A stretch of DNA of 64,000 bases from Zizania palustris (taxonomy: Eukaryota; Streptophyta; Magnoliopsida; Poales; Poaceae). The stretch covers positions 31,714,371 through 31,778,370 of the forward strand of contig JAAALK010000285.1 in NCBI GenBank assembly GCA_019279435.1, written 5' to 3'. Position numbers and translations under genes: made by a program. Position 1 is the first letter of the stretch, and each line of letters begins with the position of its first letter. Below, in pieces: positions 31,989 through 42,101 of the stretch. Under the pieces are notes generated by a model. That model did no database searches, was not told the DNA's origin, and worked only from the letters and a program-made list of their open reading frames with translations.

Positions 31989-32986
31989 TGTTGGAACAAT
32001 TGCGTTAGTTCCAGCAGGTTTTCGTGTGGTGGAGTGTGATGTGGAGAATGAGCCTCGAAGGACTCTAACAGAGGGAGAAGAAGGTTTATACTGGTTCGGT
32101 CCTCTCCTGGGAGATAATAACCCTACGTCCAGTTGTGGTGGATTTGGCATGGTATGCCCTAATATGAAGCAATAGTTCCAGGGTCTCTTGGCCCCCTGGA
32201 GCCTGTCTCCCGTTACAAGGGCTTGGCCCTGCTTTTATAGGCGCACAGGTCAAAGGAAATGACCGGGATGCCCCCTATGAGCCCTAGGCTTACAGGGGCA
32301 GAGAGGGGAAAAGGGCTAGCTATGGTACAAAGGTACTTTGTAGCTTTACAGCTTTACAGGCGTGTCGGACTGCGCCAGGCTTTGACCAGCTAAACGACAT
32401 ACCAGGGGCGACGGGGCCCCCGGTACGGCCTACACTTAGATATTTCCTGGGCTCGAAGTAGGGGCCGGAGCCTTCCTGCAGAGGCTGCGAAGAGGGCTCC
32501 GAGGTGCACCCCGAAGGGGGCTTCGAAGCATGCCCCGAGCAAGGCTCCGAACAAGGCTCCGAACTTGAAGGCCTCCAAACCGGGTTCGCCGAACCGAGGC
32601 CTCGAACTGGGCTCCCGGAGGGCGGCCTCCGGCATCCTGCGCCCGGAGGGTGGCCTCCGGCTTCCTTTGCTCGGAGGGTGGCCTCCGGCGCCCTTTGCCC
32701 GGAGGGTGGCCTCCGGCATCCTTTGCTCGGAGGGTGGCCTCCGGCGCCCTTTGCCCGGAGGGTGGCCTCCGGCGTCCTTTGCCCGGAGGGTGGGCCCGAA
32801 CTGGGGGCTCCGAGCCTGACCCCCCGATCTGAGGGCTCCGAAGCTACAGGCTCCGAAAGGCACCTTGGGACCTGAAAATAACACTTAGAGAGAAAACAGG
32901 CTCCGACAGTGCTGGGCTCTGGGCCGAAGGCTGTCGGAGGCTGACGTCATTTGGCCCCTGTTCAAGGGAAATATATTTCCCCAACA
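31989..32986 (-). repeat. Element C 5' LTR (right)
   Basis: 998 bp, TGTTGGAAC ... CCCCAACA. Six minisatellite units at 32614-32793. Also has a 10-bp duplication (AGCTTTACAG) near 32341 that the left LTR lacks. Inverted TATA box 32233-32239 is the likely promoter of the element's own transcript. Confidence 0.93.
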
Positions 32987-33013
32987 ATGTTAGCGTAATA
33001 TTTTACGCCAACA
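32987..33013 (+). repeat. Element B 3' LTR, last bases
   Basis: ATGTT (right duplication of C, 32987-32991) followed by the final 22 bp of B's LTR, ending TTTTACGCCAACA. ATCGT at 33014-33018 is B's right duplication. Confidence 0.92.
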
Positions 33014-34200
33014 ATCGTGTACCCCAGCCAATGAGGGTGGCAGTTCTAGCTGGTAAGCGACCTCTCCTTGGCGTCGGATAATCCAAAAGGGTCCAACATA
33101 ACGGGGTGCTAACTTCCCTCTCATATTGAAATTCTGAGTGCCACGGAGGGGAGTGACTCTGAGGTAGACATGATGTCCTTCCTCAAAGGCTAAGTCCTGG
33201 TGGCAGTTGTCGGCGTAGCTCTTTTGTCAAGACTGGGCTATCTTTAATCTATCTCGAATGATCCTTACTTTCTCCTCAGCTTCCTAGAGAACGTCTGTAC
33301 CAAATACTTGGGACTCCTCGGTCTGATCCCATAACAAGGGTGTCCTACACTTGCATCTGTATAATGCTCACACGGAGACATCTACAAGCTGGCTTGATAG
33401 CTATTATTGTACGAGAACTCGGCGTACGGTAAGCTCTTGTCCCATGTTCAACCAAAATCTAGGGCACATGCCCTAAGCATATCCTCCAATATTTGATTCA
33501 CCCTCTCGGTCTATCCATCAGTCTGGGGGTGTTATGTTGTACTGAAATTCAGTCTCGTTCCAATCTCTTCTTGAAGGTTTTTTCCAAAATCGAGATGTGA
33601 ACTGACTCCCTCTATCGAAGACTATCTTCTTTGGAACTCCATGAAGGCACACTATTTAGGACATGTATAACTCTGCCAATCTAGGCCATTGAAAGTTGTC
33701 TTGACGGCTATGAAGTGAGCTACCTTCGTAAGTTGATCGATGATTACCCATATGGAGTCATATCCAGCTTGTGTCTTTGGGAGTCCGGTGATGAAATCCA
33801 TACCGATCTCTTCCCATTTCCATTCGGGAACCTTGAGGGGATGCAACAATCCAGTTGGCCTCTGATGTTCTGCCTTTACTCGCTGGCAGGTGTCACATTC
33901 TGCCATGAACTAAGCAATCTCTCTTTTCATACTAACCCACCAATATCTTTCCTTTAGGTCCTAGTACATCTTTGTACTTCCGGGATGAATGGAGTACAAA
34001 GTGGCATGGGCCTCTCTTAGAATTAGGATCCTTAGCTCCAATTTATTAAGAACACACAACCGGGTTCCAAACCATACGGTGTCGTTCTCATCTTCAGAGA
34101 ACCCTGGGGCCTTGCCTTGTCTCATGTTCTTCTTAATTGTGGCTATATCGGGATCTTCCAACTGAGCTTCACGAATCTCATCGATTAAGATAGGTCTTGC
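33014..34200 (-). pseudogene. Element F integrase, broken
   Basis: On the minus strand: zinc-binding part HATLYSIHPGSTKMY near 33961 and CDTCQRVKAEHQRPTG near 33900, core start WKWEEIGMDFITGLPKTQAG, then degenerate sequence (33240-33650) with several stops. The C-terminal part is clear again (VYLRVTPLRG, GKLAPRYVGPFWII, VAYQLELPPSLAGVHD). Stops the element from integrating; the frame continues in 1-40. Confidence 0.87.
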
Positions 34201-34840
34201 CTCTAGTGTGGCTAGGTAGGCTCTGGTTATTATCCTGAGGTTTAACCTCTCCATCTCCTTATATAACAAAGACGCGTGATCCTGGACCATGATGGCAGTA
34301 CAATATCTTTTTCGACTTAAAGCATCAGCCACCACGTTTTCTTTATCGAGATGGTAGTGAATGCCTAAGTCGTAGTCTTTTATTAATTCTAGCCATCGCC
34401 TCTGCCTAAGGTTTAGATCTAGCTGCGTGAAGATATACTTCAAACTCTTGTGATCCGTAAATACTTCACATCAGTTTCTATCCAGGTAGTGCCTCCAAAT
34501 CTTAAGGGCATGTACTATGGCAGCCAATTCTAGATCATGGGTGGGGTAGTTCAACTCGTGTGGTCTTAATTATTGAGAGGCGTAAGAGACAACTTTCCCG
34601 TCTTGCATAAGGACACATCCCAAACCCTAACGAGATGCGTCGTAATAGACATGAAAGTCCTTCCTTATGTTCGGCAGTGTTAATATGGGTGCTAATACTA
34701 AACTCGTCTTAAGGGTCCGAAAACTTTCCTCACATTCCGGAGTCCATTCAAACTTCTCTCCTTTCTGCAACAACTTGGTCATGGGCTTCGCTATCTTGAA
34801 GAAATTCTCAATGAATCGACGGTAGTAACCCGCTAGTCCT
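34201..34840 (-). pseudogene. Element F RNase H and linker, broken
   Basis: Minus strand: recognisable IFTQLDLNLRQRRWLELIKD and NVVADALSRK near 34300-34440, the conserved end of the Gypsy RNase H domain. The first half (34450-34840) has stops at the usual YCDAS and SYASRQL positions. Similar to the same region of element H. Confidence 0.85.
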
Positions 34841-35531
34841 AAAAAACTTCATATCTCCGATACGTTGGTGGGTGGCAGCCAGTCTGTTATTGCTTCCACG
34901 GTGGCGGGGTATACTGCGATGCCTTGTGCCGAGATAATATGCCCTAGAAATTTCACTTCCGCCGTCCAAAACTTGCACTTGCTATACTTGGCATATAACT
35001 GGTGCTCTTTGAGTTTTCCTAGAGTTAATCGGATGTGGGTCTCATGCTCTTCTCGGATCTTGGAATAAATGAGGATATCGTCTATGAATACCACTATAAA
35101 TTTATCCAAGTACTCCATGAACACTTTATTCATCATATTCATGAAGAAGGCAGGGGCATTGGTTAAGCCAAATGACATGATGGTACACTCATATAATCCA
35201 TATCGGGAAGTGAAGGCTGTCTTAGGTATGTCTTCCTCTCGTATCCTCAACTTGTGATAACCTGACCGTAGGTTAATCTTGGAGAATACCGTGGCTCATT
35301 TTAATTGGTCGACTAAATCGTCAATCTTGGGTAGAGGGTACTTGTTCTTGATGGTCACCTCATTAGGGCCCTATAATCCACACACATCCGTTTAGCCTTA
35401 TCTTCTTTCTTCTCGACGAAGATGACGGGGGCTCCCCACGGGGATGTGCTGGGCCTTATGTACCCTTTCTGCTCAAGGTCCACTATCTGTTGCTTCATCT
35501 CTGCCAACTCGTTTGCGGCCATCCGGTGGGG
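34841..35531 (-). pseudogene. Element F reverse transcriptase, broken
   Basis: Minus strand: KGYIRPSTSPWGAPVIFVEK and MCVDYRAL at about 35380-35480, then RIREEDIPKTAFTSRYGLYE, MSFGLTNAPAFFMNMMN and the active site VVFIDDILIYSK near 35085. FIDD is the normal chromovirus variant of YxDD. Thumb LKEHQLYAKYSKCKFW. Breaks between 35250 and 35380 and at 34847. Confidence 0.88.
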
Positions 35532-36185
35532 TCACTTGGAGATGGGAGTGGTCCTAGGCACTAGGTCAATCCTGAACTCGATATCCCTCTTAGGTGGCAT
35601 CCCTGGCAAATCCTCAGGAAAGACGTACAGGTATTCATAGACTACCGGTGCTTCTTCTAGTGTGATCTGATGCAGACGAGGTCTCTCGGGTTTTTGGGTT
35701 GGCATCTGAAAGTTGACAACAGTTCCTTCTTCACTAGTCATAGTTACTTTCCTTCTTACGCAATCTATTACCCCTTGGTGTTTGTTTATCCAATCCATCC
35801 CTATGATGAGGTCCAAACCATTACATTCTATTAGAATGGGGTCTGCCCATAAATTTACGCCTTGGATATCTACCCACACCCTTGGACAATAGAAGTGGGC
35901 TAGGGTCTGTTTGGCGGGGGTGGCTATCAATACTAGTCTTGTTAGCTTAAGTTCATTCAGGTTATGTGTTTTCACAAAACTTGCTGATATAAATGAATGA
36001 GTTGCTGCAATGTCGAATAAAATAACTACGGGTACTGAATTGATAGAAACATACCCATGACTATCTCTGGTGTGGCCTGAGCTTCTTCTGCGGAGACATA
36101 GTTGATACGGCCCCGAACCGCGGGATTCGCCACGATCCCTTGAGTACGCATGGGATGAGGACACTGGTGAGAATAATGTCCCTCC
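35532..36185 (-). pseudogene. Element F Gag end and aspartic protease, broken
   Basis: Minus strand from the E junction: GHYSHQCPHP (second half of the zinc knuckle), RGRINYVSAEEAQATPE, then after a frame change protease SVPVVILFDIAATHSFIS. The usual catalytic F-D-S/T-G-A is changed to FDIAA, so the protease would be inactive. LDLIIGMDWI is the conserved C-terminal block. Confidence 0.87.
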
Positions 36186-38094
36186 TGAGGAGCCATGCTG
36201 AATAGCGTGGGCCTCATGGCTCCTGAAGTGATGAGTCAATGTCAACGATAGTCAAAGAGGACAGAAGAAGAAAGGAGATCTGCTGTTTCATGGGTCGCGT
36301 GTGACTCAGGTACACGGGCAGCGAGCGACTGTCGGGCAGAGGAGGCTGCGAAGTCAGGCTGGCCCAATCTGGGTACATGGGCCAAGAGCAGCAGAAGACC
36401 CACTAGGATGTTGACCAGGACTGACTCAGGTACACGGGCGGTGAGCGATTGCCGGGCTGAGAGAGCTGTGGAGTCGGGTCGGCCCAATCCGGGTACCTGG
36501 TGCAAAGTCGGTGGAGGCTTTGTCAGTTTTGGCGCAAAACTAACAACCGTCGATCTTGTATCCGACTGTCCAGAAGAGAAGCCGTAGTCGCTACGAAAAC
36601 TTTAGCTTCCAGATAAGTCATCTGTATCTCTAGGCCCACAGTCAGTCAGTCGTGTCTGTAAAAATACCTAAGGGCAGTAGAGTCTTTTCCTTTATTCCTG
36701 CGTCTGTAAAAAACCCTAAGGGCTGGTGGAATATTCCTAGTGTTGGGCAGCCTATAAATAGGACCCCAATCCCTAGGGTTAGGTCACCCTTTTGGCTGAA
36801 ATCAATTCATACTCCTTTGGGTCATTTTGTCTCTTTCTCTCTCTCTCTTGTTTGTGCGCCACCAGGCATTTTTGCTCCTGTTTCTTCTCTTGCATTTATT
36901 CCGTAGCTCTTGATGCAGTGAAGTTTCTATTCTCTGTTTAGGTGCAGCAACTGCAGCGGTTAATGGCTTCATTTCATTCGCACAGCAAGTTTATTCATGG
37001 ATTTTAGTGCTTCTGTTGCTCTTGTTCATCACGGAAGTAGTACTAGTTCTTGCGTACTGTAGCAACAGTACACTAGTACTAGCCTTGCTTTTCTGCGCAG
37101 CTTTTTGATCGAAGTTGACAGGGCTAAAACACTTTTCTGACTGTTTTCTAGTGAAGCCACACTCTCTGTTCGAAGCCCCTCAGCTCCGTGAGGCAGGCTT
37201 CGATCTGATATACTCGAAGGCTTCATTTGAACTTCGAACTTCGTTTTGTGTCCTGAGTTGCTAGCTTCGAAGTATTTTGAACTGTCAGCATCTCATACTT
37301 CGAACGTCTGTGCGAAGGTACTCCGACTCGAGCTCTTCGAAGTCCATACTTCGACAGGTTTCGAAGTTGGCTTCGAAGCTTGTCTTTCTGTTAGACTTCG
37401 CTCAGTGTTTGCTTCCGTCTTCTTCGAAGGTCCTCGATGTGTTTGTTCGAAGGTAGAACGTAGGCTTCGATTTTGTTTCTCTGTCGCGTGTCAGCCTTCG
37501 CTTCTCCTTCGAAAGTAGTCTTTGTGTGTGACGTGTTCGAAGATCTGTTCGAAGGTCGTGCTTTGAAGTATACTGTTCGAAGCAAGCTTCGATACACGCA
37601 CACTTCGCTACGAAGCATACTTCGCACTCTTGTAACACGAGCTAGGCTAGACCAAAACACACCTTCGGCATTTTCACAACAGCCTTCAGCAGGCTTCGCA
37701 ACTAACCTCTGAAGCAGGCTTCCACTAGTGAAGCAGGCTTCGACCACCGAAGCAGACCTTGATGGGCGAAGCAGGCTTCGCCAAGTTCCGAAGAGGAGAC
37801 AAATCTGAACAGTAACTTTTCATCTCACTTTATACATACTCAGATCATTTCATTGAGAAGTTTGGCCTGACATGTCTAGTATACTTTGTTTATCTGCCTA
37901 GTTGCACTGCTTTGGTAGTTCTCTGTTTAACATCAGTTGCTTCTAGGCTAGATACCTTTAGACTTAGGCTATCTGTTCATTTTCTGCTGCTTAGTCTTTT
38001 GAGGTGCGTTGGGTGTTGGGAACAGGCCATATATTCGAAAGAATTTTTAAGGCGCCCATTCACCCCCCCTCTGGTCGCTACTTTCAGTCCTACA
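36186..38094 (+). repeat. Element E 5' LTR
   Basis: TGAGGAGCCATGCTG ... TCAGTCCTACA. TATA box 36753-36760. TTCGAAG-rich section 37140-37640 and about four units of a GAAGCAGGCTTCG repeat near 37705-37783. It lacks a stretch of about 20 bp (near 46281) that the 3' LTR has. Confidence 0.93.
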
Positions 38095-38096
38095 AG

Positions 38097-38108
38097 TGGT
38101 ATTAGAGC
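38097..38108 (+). other. Element E primer-binding site (initiator Met tRNA)
   Basis: TGGTATTAGAGC two bases after the LTR end; one base different from the usual TGGTATCAGAGC complementary to the 3' end of initiator tRNA-Met. Element F uses the same variant at 49565-49576 (minus). Confidence 0.85.
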
Positions 38109-38159
38109 AAGGTTATGGTTTTTCCATACCTTAACCGGTTCTAAACCCCAGTAGTGACC

Positions 38160-40640
38160 ATGACGTCTCCTGGCAAGGTCCCGTCCTTGGAAGCCTATGG
38201 CTATAACTATTGGAAGACTCGCATGCGAGCCTATCTCATGAGCTAGGGTTCGGACATTTGGGGCATTTGCGTTCACACCACGTTTGTCATATTGCCAGTC
38301 GCTGAGCATAGTACTGCTGGTATCATTGCTCAGCATCTGAGCAACAGTAAGGCTGTGAACATTATATTCTTTTCTCTGGTTTAGGTCCCACTGAGTTTGA
38401 GCGTGTGAGCCATCTCTCCACGGCGAGAGAGATCTGGGCTACCCTTAAGGCACACCATGAGGGAACAGCACAGGTCAAGGCTCGGCTCTATCAGACCTAC
38501 CGGCGTGAATATGAGAAATTTACACAAAAACCGGGTGAATCTGTTGAAGCCTTGTTTGGTCGTTTTCAATCGATCATTAACAAGCTTCGGGACAACAAGG
38601 CTGAGGGTGCTCAGTTAGTCTCAGATCATGAGCAGGCGCTCAAGGTTCTCCATACCTTGGACCTAAAGATCTGAGAGATCAAGGTATCTTCTATCATTGA
38701 GAGTACTTCTTATGATACCTTGACCATTTCTGAGTTGTTTAGCAAGCTGAAGGCTACTGAGGTTGATCTCCAGCTGAGATCAAATCTCACTGGTTCTGGA
38801 TCAAAATCTCTGGCCCTTGCTACACCTTCTGTTGATCCTTCTTCTGTGAGTTGTGCTGGGTTCTCTTTGATGTCTATCACTGAGGACCAGCTTGAGTTGT
38901 TGGGAGATGATGATTTGTGTCTTTCTAACAACCGGGTGCGTCGTGTCTATGACAAGAGAATGTTCAAAAGACACGGCACAAAATCAGGGTGCTTTGAGTG
39001 TGGTGATCCAGGACACTTCATCGCCGACTGCCCCAAGCGCAATGGTCACAAGAAGGGCACCGGTGGTGGCTTCCACGACTCCGGCAAGCATGAGAGCTCA
39101 TCCTTCAACAAGGGCAAGTCGAAGACCAGATTCTTCAAGAAGGCCCTGAAGGACTACCGGCGAGAGAACAAGAAGCGCGACAAGGCCTTCTTCGCCGAAA
39201 TGGAGAAGAGCTACTCCAAGCGGTCCACGTCTTCTTCCTCTTCATCGAGCTCAAGCGATGAGGAGATCGCCATCAGGAAGGGGAAGGACAAGGACGATCC
39301 GGTGGGCCTCTGCTTCATGGCCTTCGGAGACAAACCGAAGAGCCACTCACACCAACGCCAAAGATCCCGCAAGAGCTTCTGTTCAATGGCTCTTGGGGAT
39401 AAGGAAGAAAAGAGCTCCTCTGATGACTCCGACGACGACGACAACGAAAAGGTATCATCCTATGAGCGCGAAATCGTTGATTTACTTGAGAGCAATCGTC
39501 AGGAGTTGAAATATCGGGAAAAACTGCTTAGGGGGGCTAAGAAGAGGATAGATGAGTTAGAGAGTGAGCTTGTCGTGGCCAACGACAGAATTGAGAGTCT
39601 ATCTTCTTCCCCTTGCTTGGGTGATAGCAGTGAGTGCCCGAAGTGTGAGGTGCTTCTGTGTGACTTGTCGACTCTGAAGTCCAAGTACACAGAAAGGGTT
39701 GATGAGAGGGACACTTTGGCCACTGAGCTTGAAAGCGCTCAGCTGGAGCTAAAAGATGCTCAAGCCACTGTCGTCGCACCCTGTGTTGATTGCCCATCTC
39801 ATCTAGCTACCATAGCTGAGCTGAAATCCAAGGGCAATGAACATTTGTGTGATTTGGAGAGGTTGAGAGCTGAACTTGCGCAGACTAGGCTAGAGCTTGA
39901 GACACTGTCAATTCCACCCACTGTCTGTGAGAACTGCCTGTCTCTTAGAATGGAATTGATTAAACTGAAAGCCGAGAAGTCTGTTCAAGTAGAGAGTGAG
40001 TGTGAGACCTGCTTGTCTCAGGTGGAGGTTCTAGCTTCCTTGAGAGAGGAGCTAGCTGATTCTCAGAATGAGAACTTTTACCTCTGTTCTATCCTGAGTT
40101 GGATCAGTGCCAGAGAGCCACAACTTGGCATGATGATCCAATAGTTCAAGAGGCAGGATGGGTTTGGAGTAGGTTACACCTACACCAAGGCTGACTTTGA
40201 GAGTGCCATTAGTCGGGTAGTAGAGTGGAGTAAAATGACTCCAGAGCAGAGGTATCCCAAGACTCACTCCACTGAGTGATCCATGAACCACCTAAAGCTC
40301 CACCCAAGAAACCTATCTGGGTTCCAAAGCCCAAACATCTCCACACTTCTCTTGACTCTCTTCCTGGACCCTCTCAACCCAAGAAGACTACACCTAACAC
40401 CACTAAGACCAAGAATCCCAAGCCTCAACCACACCCCAAGAAGCCCACCTATCATTGTGAGTACTGTCAGAGAGACGGGCATCTTGCGGAGTTTTGCTTC
40501 AGGAGGAAGCGGGTTGAGAGAGCATAGAGGGCTCGTGGTGATCAGGAGCAGTTCTACCAGTAGGGTGATAGACTGCGTGTTCCTCGACGCGGGGAGAGGC
40601 TGGAGGCCAGGCCGTGTCGTGTAGGTGGTGGTAGAGGAGA
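38160..40640 (+). pseudogene. Element E gag, few breaks
   Basis: ATG 38160 begins MTSPGKVPSLEAYGYNYW, the usual Copia Gag start. TAG 38244-38246 and a frame change before 38405 break the N-terminus. The Gag core (ARLYQTYRREYEKFTQKPGE, EALFGRFQSIINKLR) follows; TGA 38672-38674. Then a 474-residue frame (38720-40144) with zinc knuckle CFECGDPGHFIADC, a Ser/Asp-rich region and a coiled coil with CPKCEVLLCDLS. TAG 40142-40144, a short frame change near 40277, and a second knuckle CEYCQRDGHLAEFC near 40458-40500. It shows the 5' part deleted from D. Confidence 0.88.
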
Positions 40641-40889
40641 TGGCTTTGTTGCCCGTGCTCTAGTTGGTGGTAGTCGTTCCGGTAGAGCTCCAGGCCGTTT
40701 TGGCTACGGTCCTGGACCTCGTAGCCGAGGCTTTAGGCAGAACCGAGGACCGCGCTTTGAGCCACGTTTTGGTCCAAACTCTCATGATGATTTCTGCTTT
40801 CCGTCTTTTGAGTAGATGGCTCGACACTGGTTTAGCTCTTTTGCTAAACCTGGTGCCAAACCATTTGCTCCCACTTACAGCCACTAATT

Positions 40890-42101
40890 GTGCAGGATCT
40901 GGGACTGGAGGATGTTTGGATCATGGACTCAGGATGCTCTCGCCACATGATGGGACATCGCAGATGGTTCTCCAGTCTCACTCCCCCGAGCTCCAAAGAG
41001 TACATCACGTTCGAGAACAGTGGTCAAGGGAAGGTAAGTGGCATAGGCTCTATTCGCATTTCAGATCATTTCTCTTTGAAGAATGTTGCTTTGGTTAAGA
41101 ATTTGAACTTCAATTTGATTTCTGTTTCGCAACTTCTTGAGGATGGTTTGGAAGTGCGTTTTAAGAAGGGCAACTCTTCTGTGTTTGATTCTAGAGGGTC
41201 TTTGATTTGCCAGATCTTACCATTTGGTAAAGTTTTTCGAATTGACTTCTCTAGTTCTTTTGGCCCTTCTCGCTGTTTAATTGCTGGATCCTCCTCTGAG
41301 CTCTGGAAGTGGCATAGGAGGTTAGGTCATTTGAGTTTTGATCTGCTAGTCAGGTTGAGCTCTATGGACCTCATCCGAGGATTGCCCAAGCTTAAGATGG
41401 AGAAGGATCTAGTTTGTCATCCCTGTCGTCATGGGAAAATGGTTGCCGCTTCTCACTCACCTGTGACTCAGGTGATGACTTCGTATCCGGGCGAGCTTTT
41501 ACACTTGGACATTATGGGTCCAGCTCGGGTACGTTCAGTCGGTGGGAAGTGGTACGCTCTTGTGATTGTTGATGACTTCTCTCGATTCTCGTGGGTTTTC
41601 TTTTTGGAGTCTAAGGATGAAACGTTTCAGTTTGTTCATGACCTGATTTTGAAGCTGAAGAATAAGAACAATGGTCGGATGCGAGCAATTCGCTCTGACA
41701 ACGGCTCTGAGTTCAAGAACTCTCAGTTCATCAGCTTCTGTAGTGATCATGGTCTGGACCATCAGTTTTCTTCTCCTTACACTCCCCCACAGAACGGCGT
41801 TGTGGAACGAAAGAACCGCACGCTAGTTGAGATGGCCAGGATGATGCTCGATGAGCACAGGACTCCTAGGCATTTTTGGGCTGAAGCCATGAACACAGCT
41901 TGCTATCTGGCCAACCGCATTTCTCTTAGAGCTTACCTAGGTAAGACCTCATACGAGTTGCGGTTTGGCAGACAGCCCAAGGTGAGCCACTTGCGAGCGT
42001 TTGGCTGCAAGTGCTTTGTGCTCAAGAAGGGAGGGCATTTGGACAAGTTTGAGTCTCGTTGCTGGGATGGTGTTTTTCTTGGTTATGCATTGCATTCTTG
42101 A
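40890..42101 (+). pseudogene. Element E protease and integrase, open frame of 403 residues
   Basis: Protease WIMDSGCSRHMMG, GAG-pre-integrase WKWHRRLGHLS ... CHPCRHGK, integrase core with LHLDIMGPARVR, AIRSDNGSEF and PQNGVVERKN: all three catalytic acidic residues are present. The C-terminal block FGRQPKVSHLRAFGCKCFVL follows. The frame ends at TGA 42099-42101 where D keeps CGA (Arg), so it is one C-to-T change from continuing. Protease and integrase here may be biochemically intact, but upstream gag is broken. Confidence 0.9.

Larger units (their letters stand above)
25733..32986 (-). mobile_element. Element C: pol-less Tat-like LTR element carrying only the spliced antisense gene
   Basis: Perfect duplication ATGTT at 25728-25732 and 32987-32991. 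Minus orientation is shown by the primer-binding region beside the right LTR (31966-31988), the polypurine tract beside the left LTR (26804-26814) and inverted TATA boxes in both LTRs. Length 7254 bp. LTRs are 1071 bp (left, 3') and 998 bp (right, 5'); most of the length difference is minisatellite copy number. There is no trace of gag, protease, RT, RNase H or integrase. The one gene (27242-29965, + strand) is antisense to the element, as in B. Probably moved by proteins from a B-like element, judging by the shared terminal signals. Confidence 0.9.
41..33013 (+). mobile_element. Element B: Ty3/Gypsy Tat-lineage retrotransposon, interrupted by A, D and C
   Basis: An LTR retrotransposon of about 11.3 kb once the three nested elements are removed. 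Both LTRs are 495 bp: 41-147 plus 3274-3661, and 25260-25732 plus 32992-33013. Order: 5' LTR, primer-binding region, gag, protease, reverse transcriptase, RNase H, archaeal-type second RNase H, integrase, a long 3' region with an antisense spliced gene, polypurine tract, 3' LTR. The second RNase H and the antisense gene are hallmarks of the Tat clade. Flanking duplication is ATCCT (36-40) and ATCGT (33014-33018), one mismatch. A by-eye LTR comparison gives roughly 20-25 differences over 495 bp. All reading frames are broken, so B is not autonomous now. Confidence 0.93.
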
